A DNA stretch of 64,000 nt, taken from Jaminaea rosea. Its lineage: Eukaryota; Basidiomycota; Exobasidiomycetes; Microstromatales. The notes beneath the pieces were generated by a model, which made no database searches, had not been told where the DNA came from, and was given only the letters and a program-made list of their open reading frames with translations. The position numbers were made by a program, and so were the translations under genes. The stretch is from positions 2,065,496-2,129,495 of the forward strand of contig NW_020289975.1 in NCBI RefSeq assembly GCF_003144245.1. Reading direction: 5' to 3'. Shown here piece by piece: positions 32,886 to 42,801 of the stretch; positions within the stretch are counted from its first letter, which is position 1, and every line of letters starts with the position of its first letter.

Positions 32886-34404
32886 GCCAGCAGACTCCCC
32901 ATTTGAAGAAGAGCGCGGACGCTGCGGCGTCGCCTTCTTTACACCCCAGTCGGCAGAAGACACACATGCCCTTGAATATGCTACGTAGCTGCTCTGGCTT
33001 GACTCGAAACACGATACGACAGCGGCCGCGCATACAAACACGCTTTGCGGTCCAATCTGATACGATACGATAGACACATAGACGGGGCTGAGAGCTCTTC
33101 AGAACGAGTGTGCGACCCCCACTGTCTCATCGTGCGAGAGCGCGTGTGTGCTGAGGAGACCGTGGCAAATCGGCAGACCTGCGGTCACATATCCCGTAAG
33201 GAGTGAATGGTTGCGCCCTCCTAGGCGAGTATTGCTCGCGAGGTCGCAGACATGCGCCAGCACCTCGAAGACTCCGTGACCGTTCACTTCGCCTCCGCCT
33301 GGGTGATCAAGCAGAGGAGACTCCTCGTCGCTACATAATGCCGCCAATCCTCTAAGGCCGCCACTAGACGATGATGATACACGTTCCTTTCTTTCCGTCC
33401 ACACCTATCTCGCATAAGAAGCTGGTACACATAGCCTTGCCCCTTGCGCTCATCATGCGCCGCGAATAGCATTGCGCCATCGATTCTGTCTGCTTGGTTG
33501 ACAATCCCAGACGATGACCTGCACAGTCGAGAGATAGCAGATTGAGTAGGGCGCACTAGGGGGAGTCCGTGAGACCTAGAAGCGGCGTGAGAGCCTCGCC
33601 TTGGTCGCCTTATTGTTCATCGTCACTCGCGCCCGCAGGGCCCAGCGCGGGGATAGGTCGAGGCGCTGGACTGAGCTCAACTACTCTAGACAGTGGCGCT
33701 AAAGTGTTAGCGAGACAAAAGCCTTGTTTTGACCCTTGTGAATCGTTGGTTCCCGCCCTCCCGCGCGTTGGCTCGCTCCGCGGCGGGGCAGCCATGCTCA
33801 ACATGGCGCCGCCGCTACCCGAGGGTCGCGTGCTCAACCTCCGTGTGTGCATTGAGACATTTCTTTCCTTCTTATCCATCGCTGGCTCCTGACGCCTCAT
33901 CGATATACAGTCAGCCATGGCTTCAGCGCTAGCGCGCGTGCTAGCCTAGACAAAGACGAAGACGTTTCTGATCGCACCACTTAGGGCTCGCCGACCTCGT
34001 CATGGACCAAGAATCAAGGCAACGAGGTCCCCACTCGCTTCGGCCGCTGTTCTCCCGCCTCTAGCCTCACACCCAATCACAGCGACGAGGCACAAGGCAA
34101 GAATTGTTCCGCGGGCCAGCGACCCCGTGTGCACAAATTCCACTAATCGCACTTCACAAGCTATGTTTGTGACCTGGTCATGGTAGGCTGATCGCCGGTA
34201 GCCGATTTCGGGGTCCGCCTCGCTGCTGCAAGAGGAGTTGCCGTGTGTCTTTGCTTTTGGTGGGCTCAATGCGCAGTAAGAGAGCGCATTGGCCAATGGT
34301 CAGTTGGAAGATATTTAAGAGAGGTGTCGGCTCATGCGATCATCTTCGACTTTCGCCTCGGCTTCCTCCTTTCGACAGTCTACACTTTGGCTTCCTCCAT
34401 CGTC
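32886..34404. other. Gene-poor region upstream of protease pair
   Basis: 1.5 kb without a supported gene. A minus-strand frame at 33284-33556 has a plausible stretch (GQGYVYQLLMRDR) but no family match and no clear exon structure. The right part, from ~33753, is the 5' flank of the first aspartic protease and is duplicated before the second one. A TATA-like ATATTTAAG lies at 34311-34319, about 90 bp before the ATG at 34405. Confidence 0.4.
33753..33900 (+). repeat. 5' flank of tandem duplication, copy 1
   Basis: Shares clear similarity with 36248-36420: both contain a pyrimidine-rich CCGCC run, GGCTCGCTCCGC, GCAGCCA..CTCAAC, CCGCTAC.CC, TCCGTGTGTGCAT and TCCATC(G/A)CTGGCT in the same order. 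It begins 652 bp before the ATG of the first protease; the partner begins 653 bp before the ATG of the second. Confidence 0.75.
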
Positions 34405-35987
34405 ATGCTCGTTCCGTCTCTCGCCATTCTCATCGCAGCGGCGGCTTGTCTGCCCGCAGCTCTTGCCGCTCCCTTCCCACTGTCCGCCCTCCTCTCTCGA
34501 CAGGCCGGTGATGGCAAGCCAGCATTCACTAAGATACCCTTCCACCGTGTTCGCCACGATGGCCGGTCAAATGAGAAGCGGCAGATATCCCAGGGCTTAC
34601 AGGCAAATCATTACTACGCGTGAGTCTGGTTTGCATTCTCTTCGATTCCTCTGCCTCACGCGCTGATCCTGTCACCACCAGATCCTACGCCGCACAAATT
34701 TCCATTGGTAGTCCGCCACAAGACTTCTGGTTTCAACTTGACACGGGATCGTCCATGGTATTCGTGGCAGGCGAGGGCTATTCCAGCGCCGGAGATCCTT
34801 ACTATGATCCGAGCAAGTCGTCTACAGCCCATGCGACCGAGAACACCAACGTCACACTGGGATATGGCGGTGGTACGGCGACCGGAGATCAATACACGGA
34901 CACCCTCAGCTTCTTCGGGCTTCCTCAGGAGAATTTCCGCTTCGTCACAGCGACTTCGTCGACGGGTCTCATCGCTTTCCCGGGGACGTCGGGCCTCATT
35001 GGGCTTTCCAGCAGCAAGCTTACGACCAATGGCAACGACGCCTTCATTCAGACATTGGTCGATCAGCAGCAGGTAGAATCCGTCGCATTCTCTTTCTCCC
35101 TCGAAGGACTGAAGACGCAGGCCGAAGTGGGATGGCTCAACGGTCGGCCTCCGTACTTGGCACCAGGTGGTACTTTCACCCTCGGCACCTCCTTTGATAC
35201 CACCCAATATCAGGGTGAGCTGGTCACCGTCAACCAATCGGAGTACCCCCCCACACCAGGAGCCTGGACTGTCCCACTCACTGCCGTCAGATTCAACAAT
35301 TTTACATTTGATCCTGCTTTTGCCCTCATCGACTCGGGGACAAGTGGCATGGCTGTGCCTCAGGAAGCGCTGGATCAAATTCTCAGTAGTATACCTGGGG
35401 CGACTGTGCAAGAGGGCATCACACTCTTGCCATGTGACTACAGCTTCACGACATTCGAATTCGACCTGAATGGCGTGCCTTTCTCGGTGGGGCCAGGCGC
35501 ATTACTTAATGGCCCCACGTCCGACCCAGCATTCTGCTCTACTTTTCTGTCAGCGTCGTCTCAGCCGAGTCTCTGGATTCTTGGCGATGCATTCATGAAG
35601 TACTACTTTGTAGGCTTCACCGCTGGTCCCAACCCTTCGATCAGCTTCGGCCAGCTACCGGACAATGGTGTTGTTCAGGCATCAACGACGTCTGGTAACA
35701 TTGCACAGCCAACGGTAGCGACGCGCGAGGCCCAGGCGAGCCCACTTCCTCAGACCGTTTCCGTCGTCTCAATGCCCGCAGTCACCGGCGGGCCCTTCGC
35801 GTCCACAAACCAGCGTGGTGCCACCAGGTCATCTCTCGCAGCCATTGCAACGGGTCAGGGCTCTAGCTCGAACGGCAACTCGAATGGCAGCTCGAACGGC
35901 GCAATGTCCGCGATGAGCGCCAGCTGGGCATCTAAGCTCTTCGCCGCTGGGTGTGGTCTCGTCGCCTTGCTCGCTGTCGCCTTGTAA
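34405..35987 (+). CDS. GPI-anchored pepsin-type aspartic protease, copy 1
   Basis: Two exons, 34405-34619 and 34682-35987, giving 506 aa. Family A1 (pepsin-like) secreted endopeptidase. A signal peptide (MLVPSLAILIAAAACLPAALA) is followed by a propeptide with AFTKIPFHR and a Kex2-type site NEKR at about 56-59. Catalytic motifs are LDTGSS (~91) and IDSGTS (~288). The late ILGDAFMKYYFVGFT segment is the usual end of the second lobe. The C-terminal ~100 residues are Ser/Thr/Asn/Gly-rich, ending in a hydrophobic tail (FAAGCGLVALLAVAL), which together indicate a GPI anchor, as in yapsins. It probably acts at the cell surface or wall. The single intron falls between propeptide and mature enzyme and is shared with the neighbour. 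Confidence 0.93.
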
Positions 35988-36900
35988 TTCTTTGCCGCGT
36001 TTGCCAGCTCATCTCAGCCGTCTTCTCTGCCTCTTCATCGAACTCTCTACTGTACAATTTCAGCCTCATACTCTTCTTGCTATCATTGATTCACGATTCT
36101 TTCTCGAATATCATCCCTGGGACATGCTCTATCGTCACGCCCGTCTTCGTGGAGCTCTCGAGGACAAACCTGCTTGTCGACCTGACCGTGACGCCTAAGT
36201 CACTCCGCTCAGCAGCCTGGGAACGGAAGCAGTGAGGGCCTAGTCTAGCCGCCTTCCCGCTCCGCCGGCTCGCTCCGCCGGCAGCCAGACTCAACGTGGT
36301 TCCGCTACTCCCGCGGTCTGTTGCTCATTAGACGAGATGAGTTCGCGTACATCAAGGTCCGTGTGTGCATGAACGCCATCCTCTCTTCATCCATCACTGG
36401 CTGCACAGCTCGCATCGACGGTGAGAGCTTTCCACCCGCGGCCTTAGCGCAGCCCGCCGGCACAATGTTTGTGGTTGTTGAGGCAAGTAGGCTATCTGCT
36501 CGCTTCGCACACGATTTCCCATCGCTAGTCTCGACGCCAATCGCAACGAGGATGAGGAGATGGCGACACAGGCTTGCTAGCCGCTGCGCACCGCAGATTG
36601 CACGAAGGCCTGAAAGCAGCTTTGTTGCTGGCCTCGTCGAGGCAGCCTAGTTCAAAAGGTAGAAGCCGACTCTGTGGCTATTCTTGCCCTGCCGAGTATC
36701 TTTGCTCGCACCGGCCGAGGTGCTCGGCCTGGAAATGTACTGCCATTTACCCTCCATCTGATCAGAAGATGGGCAAAGTCTCAAAAGGGAGGTGCGAACT
36801 CGTGGTCGGCTTCTGTCATGACCTCATACCTCCTCTTCTCCCTCTTCCTCTCCCGATCCTTCTTCCTGTCCCCGCCCGTGCTCACTTGTGATTCCCCGAG
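35988..36900. other. Spacer between the two proteases
   Basis: About 900 bp. The first ~240 bp are the 3' flank of copy 1, ending with GGAACGGAAGCAG at 36220-36232. From 36248 it becomes the 5' flank of copy 2, so the duplication joint lies between about 36232 and 36248. No other gene is supported; the in-frame extension upstream of copy 2 starting at 36674 lies in this flank. Confidence 0.55.
36248..36420 (+). repeat. 5' flank of tandem duplication, copy 2
   Basis: Partner of 33753-33900. It carries about 30 extra bases in the middle (36317-36350). It starts immediately after the 3' flank of copy 1, as expected for a direct head-to-tail duplication. Confidence 0.72.
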
Positions 36901-38455
36901 ATGCTGGCGCAATGGATCATCATGCTCGCAGTCGCCACGGCTCTGCCTGAAGCGCACGCCGCGCCTTTTGCGCTATCAGATGTCATGCCTCGACAGCCAC
37001 TCGGACGCATGCCAGCATTCACCAAGATGCCATACCGCCGTAGCTCCCACACCGGCACAAGATACGGGAAGCGACAGATCAAACAAGGCTTGCAGGGCGA
37101 AGATTGGACAACGTGAGTGCAGCATGAGCTCCCAGCCTCCGCCCGTGGCTGACCTGCCATCTGATCCTCGAATTGGCTTCCGCAGCTCCTACTCCGCCGA
37201 GGTCTCTGTCGGCACTCCACCTCAGAACTTTTGGCTGGACCTCGACACAGGGTCGTCCGACCTGTTCGTCATGATGGACGGTTTTCCGACTGGTGCGCCC
37301 CTGTATCGTCCTGATCAATCCTCGACTGCTCGCCGCACCGGCGCTTCCGGCACTCTGTCATTCGGCAGCGGCAATGTCACCGGCGATCAATACGAGGACA
37401 TGATCAATTTCTCCAGCTTCTCGTTGTCCAACTTCAAATTCTTCGCGCCAACAATGTACTATCCTAGTGTCATTCCCACGGGTGCATCCGGCCTCCTCGG
37501 AATGTCTAGCAAAGCCCTCACGCACTCCGAAGACGATGCTTTCCTGCAGACGCTCTTGACGACGAGCAACGTGGAGTCCATTGCCTTTTCTTTCGCGTAC
37601 AAGCAGGTCGCACAACACGACGGACCACGAGAGCAGCTGGCAGGCACCTTCACCATTGGCACTGAATTCGACTCAAGTCAGTACGATGGAGATTTGTACA
37701 CTTTCAATAGAGCGAATTCCAAGCTTGATAAATGGCAGCTACCTTTGGACTCTGTCACATTCAACGGTCAGACCTTTCCCTCAAGCACAGCCCTCATCGA
37801 CACGGGCACGAGCTTAATCATTGCCCCTCCTGAGGTCGTGCAGCCCTTGTATCAGTCGATCCCTGGAGCTCTCTTCAACACTACCGTCTCAGCGTGGCTT
37901 GTGCCCTGCAACTCCACCGTGACCTGGGCATTCGTCTTCGGCGGCACTCAGTTCGACATGTTGCCGGAAGACATAGTAGTGATGGGCTCTGACGATGCAG
38001 CAGTTCCCGACCTGTGTGTGGCGACTGTTCAGCCCAACGATGAATCCTCTTGGATTTTGGGAGATTCTTTCATCAAGAATTACTTCACTGGCTTCCTCTA
38101 CGGTCCGAATCCGTCGATCTCGTTTGCTGCACTACCGCAGGAAGGCGTGCAGCTGGCCTCGACAACCAGTGCAGACATCCCGACGCCGACCATTCGCGTT
38201 CCAAAAAGTGGAGAGATCAGCCTCCGTCCCACGCCTACCATATCTGACACGGCACCAGCTGGAGTCGGCTTTGCCAGCACGAATGCACCGGGAGCCACCA
38301 AGTCGTCCCTTGCGCCCAATGCGACAGGTGACGCCTCCTCCTCCCGCTCAAATGGCAAGTCAAATGCTGCTGCGCCTCTAGCGGGTAGCGGCTGGCTGCC
38401 GCGCCTCCTTTCAGCTGCCATTGGTCTCATCGTCGTGCTCGTCGTCATCTTGTAG
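36901..38455 (+). CDS. GPI-anchored pepsin-type aspartic protease, copy 2
   Basis: Two exons, 36901-37112 and 37186-38455, giving 493 aa. Same plan as the upstream gene: signal peptide (MLAQWIIMLAVATALPEAHA), propeptide with AFTKMPYRR and a Kex2-type GKR site at ~59-61, catalytic LDTGSSD (~90) and IDTGTS (~276), late ILGDSFIKNYFTGF, Ser/Asn/Gly-rich stalk, and a hydrophobic C-terminal tail (LLSAAIGLIVVLVVIL) for GPI attachment. The intron sits at the homologous place and in the same phase. The second active-site motif is DTG here but DSG in the neighbour. The two proteins have diverged considerably, so the duplication is old but has kept its flanks. A longer in-frame frame from 36674 lacks a signal peptide and is rejected. 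Confidence 0.93.
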
Positions 38456-38808
38456 TTCTCGACTGCCCGACCTTCGACTAGAGTTTCAATCCACGTGCCA
38501 TCGAGCTGTCTTGATTGTACTGCTTCAGCAGCGTACTTTCGTTGCTATCCTTCATCTGTTTGCACTTCCATACCTCGAGCATAGCAAGCTCTTGATTGAC
38601 GAAGCACAAGATTGTTTCTCAACCTGGTGATGGTGAACGCGATGGCAGTCCGCTCATCGGCCTCGGAACGGAAGCAGGGAAGCCGCGAGCGGACGGGCCT
38701 TGGACGAAGACGTTGGAGAGAGAGAATGCGCAGGGGGCAGAAGCAACACTTTGTACCTCTCTCACTCACTCTGACTCCACTCCGTATCTGCCTCGTTCCT
38801 CTCCAACG
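38456..38808. promoter_or_regulatory. TCP1 promoter and leader; 3' flank of protease copy 2
   Basis: 353 bp. GGAACGGAAGCAGG at 38666-38679 matches the 3' flank of protease copy 1, so the duplicated block ends about here and probably supplies part of the TCP1 promoter. The frame of TCP1 is open upstream to 38596, but that extension is unlike any chaperonin. Confidence 0.5.
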
Positions 38809-40485
38809 ATGGCACAGCTCTTTGCCAAGGACCCTCGAAGCGGTGGCCTCTTCATTGGGGGCCAACGTCTCGTGGGAGCAGAGATTCGTGACCAGAATGT
38901 CCTCGCGGCGCAGCAGATTGCAAACGTCGTAAAGTCGTCGTTGGGACCAGTGGGACTTGACAAGATGCTCGTCGATGACATCGGAGACGTCACAATCTCA
39001 AATGACGGCGCTACTATCTTGCAGCTCCTCGAAGTTGAGCAGCCCGCGGGAAGGATCCTCGTCGAGCTGGCCCAGCAGCAGGACAAGGAAGTCGGCGATG
39101 GCACAACTTCCGTCGTCATCATCGCCGCCGAGCTCCTGCGACGGGCAAATGAACTCGTAAAGAACAAGATTCATCCCACGACAATCATCACTGGATATCG
39201 TCTCGCCTGCCGCGAAGCAGTCAAGTACATGCAGGACCAGCTGGCCACAAAAGTCGAACGCTTGGGCAAGGAGAGCCTCATCAACGTCGCCAAAACGTCG
39301 ATGTCATCAAAGGTCATTGGCAGCGACGACGACTTCTTTTCCAAGCTGGCAGTTGATGCCATGCTCGCAGTCAAGACGATCAACCCGCGCGGAGAGACCA
39401 AGTACCCCGTCAAGGCAGTCAACGTCCTCAAGGCGCATGGCAAGTCAGCGAGGGAATCAATGTTTGTCAACGGTTATGCTCTCAACTGCACCGTCGCCTC
39501 TCAAGCCATGAAGACTCGCATCAAGGGTGCCAAGATTGCGCTCCTCGACATCAATTTACATAAGCAGCGCATGCACATGGGCGTCCACATCACCATCGAC
39601 GACCCAGAGCAGCTCGAGAAGATCCGTGCCAGGGAGAGCGAGATCGTGTTGGAGCGGGTCAGGAAGATTCTTGCCTCGGGCGCAAATGTGGTACTCACCA
39701 CAAAGGGCATCGACGACCTGTGCCTCAAGGAATTTGTCGAGGCTGGCGCAATGGCGGTGAGGAGGTGTCGCAAGGAGGACCTGCGCCGTATCGCAAAGGC
39801 GACGGGCGGACAGCTGGTTTCTTCTCTCGCCAATCTTGAGGGAGAGGAGACCTTTGAATCGTCCAACCTCGGTCACGCGGAAGAGGTAGCACAGGAGCGC
39901 ATCAGCGACGATGAGCTCATCCTCGTCCGAGGAACAAAGACCGTCTCCAGCTCCTCAATCGTGCTGCGCGGCGCAAATGACTATCTGTTGGACGAAATGG
40001 AGCGAGCCCTGCACGACACCCTCTGCGTCGTCAAGCGCACCCTTGAGTCGGGCTCCGTCGTACCCGGAGGAGGAGCAGTCGAATCGGCCCTGTCCATCTA
40101 CCTGGAGAACTTTGCCACAACTCTCGGGTCGCGCGAACAACTGGCAATTGCCGAATTTGCACAGGCTCTCCTTGTCATCCCCAAGACTCTAGCAGTCAAT
40201 GCAGCGAAGGACTCGACGGATCTGGTAGCAAAGCTGCGCGCCTACCACAATGCGGCGCAATCTGCTCCGGCGGGAGATGCTAAGAAGGCGCTGCGATTCT
40301 ATGGGTTGGACTTACTGCAGGGGACGGTCAAGGATAACTTGAAGGCGGGCGTATTGGAGCCGACGGTCAGCAAGGTCAGGAGTCTCAAGTCGGCGCTCGA
40401 GGCAGCGACGAGCTTGTTGAGAATCGATGCGTCCATTACTTTGCCTCCGCCGGAGGAGAAGCCGGACCCGCATGCGGGGCACTAG
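38809..40485 (+). CDS. TCP1: CCT chaperonin subunit alpha (TCP-1 alpha)
   Basis: 558 aa from the ATG at 38809 ([18 protein letters not shown]), intronless, matching the usual ~555-residue length. CCT is the cytosolic hetero-oligomeric ring that folds actin, tubulin and other proteins. Group II chaperonin motifs are present: [22 protein letters not shown], the nucleotide-binding GDGTTSVVI, and VVPGGGAVE toward the C-terminus. Alpha-specific sequence includes the apical region [39 protein letters not shown] and the start [10 protein letters not shown] 71-residue in-frame N-terminal extension to 38596 has no chaperonin character, and I reject it as the start. Confidence 0.96.
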   Translation: MAQLFAKDPRSGGLFIGGQRLVGAEIRDQNVLAAQQIANVVKSSLGPVGLDKMLVDDIGDVTISNDGATILQLLEVEQPAGRILVELAQQQDKEVGDGTTSVVIIAAELLRRANELVKNKIHPTTIITGYRLACREAVKYMQDQLATKVERLGKESLINVAKTSMSSKVIGSDDDFFSKLAVDAMLAVKTINPRGETKYPVKAVNVLKAHGKSARESMFVNGYALNCTVASQAMKTRIKGAKIALLDINLHKQRMHMGVHITIDDPEQLEKIRARESEIVLERVRKILASGANVVLTTKGIDDLCLKEFVEAGAMAVRRCRKEDLRRIAKATGGQLVSSLANLEGEETFESSNLGHAEEVAQERISDDELILVRGTKTVSSSSIVLRGANDYLLDEMERALHDTLCVVKRTLESGSVVPGGGAVESALSIYLENFATTLGSREQLAIAEFAQALLVIPKTLAVNAAKDSTDLVAKLRAYHNAAQSAPAGDAKKALRFYGLDLLQGTVKDNLKAGVLEPTVSKVRSLKSALEAATSLLRIDASITLPPPEEKPDPHAGH

Positions 40486-40890
40486 GTGCGCCGGGAATCG
40501 TAGGAGGAGGATGGCTGTAGAGGAGACATAGAGCAAGAGGGGACAGTGCGATGAGAGCCATGCATGGCTCGTCTGTACGACCGTCGTAGACACGCTCAAT
40601 GGCCATCGAACTTCTCCTGCGCAGAACGATGAGTGCAACATCTGATCCTGTCCGCCGCATCTTTGCGGTCTCGAGTCTGGCGCTCCGAAGAGGCGAGAAG
40701 ACATTGCGCGTGCCGTCACACCGCTATGAAGAAGAAATGCTGTGCGATTTGACCATCGTGTATGACATGGATATAGCGACGCATGCGAGGAGACCGAGGA
40801 GCTGCATGAACATGGAAAACGCAAGGAAGAGAGAGAAGAGGAGGAGGAAGAGGAGCGGAAGGAGACTGGCAACACGGGATACGTGGACCT
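40486..40890. other. Convergent 3' flank
   Basis: 405 bp between convergent stops of TCP1 and the TALE homeodomain gene. It should hold both polyadenylation regions. Nothing else is seen. Confidence 0.45.
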
Positions 40891-42520
40891 CTAACGTCGA
40901 CCGGTGGAATAGTCTGGGTGCTGATAGTACTGGTGGTGGGGCGCAGGCGGTTGCTGCTGATAATGCGCTGGTGGTCCCCGCGACGACGATGCAGGTGGCG
41001 GCGGCGCTTGGCGCTGGTAGGCGCGATGCGGCGGGAAGTAGTCGTCATGGTCGATGCTGCCACTGTGACTGCCGTGTGAGCCAGGCGTAGTCACCATGCC
41101 AGGGGCGCCATTGATCGGCGTAGTCGCGCCCGGCGAAGTGCCGACCGAGAGCTGATGGTAGTGGCCTGCATTATGATGTGACGATGGGGCTGCGTGGTGG
41201 TGGTGGTAGTGGTGCTGCTGCTGCTGCTGCTGATGGTGATGAGCGACGGCACGTGCTTGCTGCTCAGCAGCGGCCGTCTGTAGCTGCGGAACCAGGATAC
41301 GTCGTCGTGCATTGATGAACCAATTGGACACTTGACTGATGGACAGACCAGTCAGACTACAAAGGCGTCGCTTCTCGTCCTCATTTGGATAGGGATGGTT
41401 GGCGTGCTCCATGAGCCAGGAGCGAAGCAGCTCCGTGACGTCCTTGGGTAGCTTACCACGGCGACGGGACATCGATGAAGCAGGGGACGACGTCGTCGAC
41501 GAGGTCACGTTGGACGCCACGGCGCCGTTGAAGTAATCGTGATGAGGACCAGCAGAGCGAGGATAGTCAGGTGATACGGAACCATCTCGCGCAAAGGGGT
41601 GGTATCGAGCAGACGACGATGACGCCGAGGTGATTGGTCCAGGTCCAGGTCCAGGTCCAGGCCCAGGACCAGCTGATTCCCATCCAGGCGAAGGCTGTTG
41701 AGGGTACCAGCTGTAGTTGCCGTGCTGCGGAGGTGTCCCTTCGGTTCCAGACAGCGTAGCTAACGGGGCAGCAAGGCATGCATGGTCAGCTCTGCCGCTC
41801 ATTGATGAACATGCAGTCGCAACTCGACTTACCTCGACGAGCTTGCAGGGGACCACCAGCACCGCCGATGACCCGACCTGATCGCAGCGAGGAGCGACCG
41901 GGGTCATCAACTGGTAGCCACGAAGCCGTCAGTCCAGTTGCACTTGGCCTTCGCGGCTCTGGAGACTGGCGAGGAGGCGTCGGATACGACGAAGGTCCAA
42001 AGGACTTGACAGCTTCGACGACATCGTACCTTGGCGGCGGAGGTCGATGAACGTCGCTTGCTCGACGGTGGTAATTCTCATCGTACGAATGCGTCGTCGT
42101 CGGCCTCGAAGAAACCGTCTGGCGTCGAGATGGCGAGCTGTCCTGATACAGTGGGTCTGGTACCCGTGCCGGCATTGTACCTTTTGGAGAGTGGCCATGC
42201 TCATGGGGATTGGCTTGCTCCTGTCGCACGCTCGCAGTCGCCTGCTGGCTTGGATAGCTAAGCCTTTCGCTGAGCTCAGCAAAGCTGGGAAGTCGTAGCT
42301 GTGGAGACGTTTTAGTAGCTGTGAGGGCCATATTCGAGGAAGATGGGGAGCGCCGATGGGAAGACGATGGGTCGTAGAGACGTGAGGGTGACGTTTCGGA
42401 AGAGCTGACAGGTGGACCAAGACCGCTACTGCTGCTACCGCTACCGTTGCTGCTGAAGCTGCTGATGCTTTGAGCGTCGTCGACGAGTCGGCCAGCAGAC
42501 TGTCGGGCCAGTGGTCTCAT
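40891..42520 (-). CDS. TALE-class homeodomain transcription factor
   Basis: Two exons, 42520-41833 and 41759-40891, giving 518 aa; a 73-bp intron joins in phase. The homeodomain is in exon 2 (about residues 340-400): RRRGKLPKDVTELL, then HPYPNEDEKRRLCSLTGLS and the recognition helix SQVSNWFINARRRI. The three-residue loop extension (HPYP) and WFINARRR mark the TALE superclass, like yeast Cup9/Tos8 and animal IRX/PKNOX. The N-terminal 320 residues are Ser/Pro-rich, with a PG-repeat (GPGPGPGP, from a GGTCCA microsatellite at 41636-41668). After the homeodomain come His- and Gln-rich runs. Likely a nuclear DNA-binding regulator. No second homeodomain gene lies beside it, so it is not a typical HD mating-type pair. 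Confidence 0.92.
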
Positions 42521-42801
42521 CCAGACGTCGGGGTAAAGACGACGTCAAGAACAAGGGGTGGACGAGACGAGGGCCACAATGATGCTGGCAAGAGCGGCTG
42601 CTGCAGCGAGGCGAGGAATATCCAGGAAGAGGACGAGTAGAGGCGCGAAAGGAGGCGGGCAGTTACAACGTCAATAATTTGCCCAGTCATCACTGCCCGG
42701 CGTTCTAAGTGAGAGGGCTGCAACAGTTGACTACGATGCTGCGATGCGCCTGGCGGCTCGTCGCTTGCCACTGTACTTGCGCATCGCAATGGCACCACCA
42801 T
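42517..42801 (-). other. Upstream ORF overlapping the TALE gene start (ATGA)
   Basis: Starts at a true ATG (42801) and encodes 94 residues (MVVPLRCASTVASDEPPGAS...), ending in a TGA at 42519-42517. That stop overlaps the main ATG (42520-42518) as ATGA. If transcribed in the leader it would restrain or couple translation of the homeodomain protein. It has no domain, and transcription is not shown. Confidence 0.35.

Noticed and set aside
36674-37185. In-frame upstream extension of the second aspartic protease
   Set aside because: It reads through the duplicated 5' flank, exon 1 in a wrong frame and the intron. The spliced model gives a signal peptide and Kex2 site like its twin.
38596-38808. 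In-frame N-terminal extension of TCP1
   Set aside because: The 71 extra residues have no chaperonin similarity; the ATG at 38809 gives the standard length and the family N-terminus.
40891-42520. Homeodomain gene as part of a mating-type locus
   Set aside because: Mating-type HD genes come as divergent HD1/HD2 pairs; here there is one TALE gene with a Cup9/IRX-like homeodomain and unrelated neighbours.
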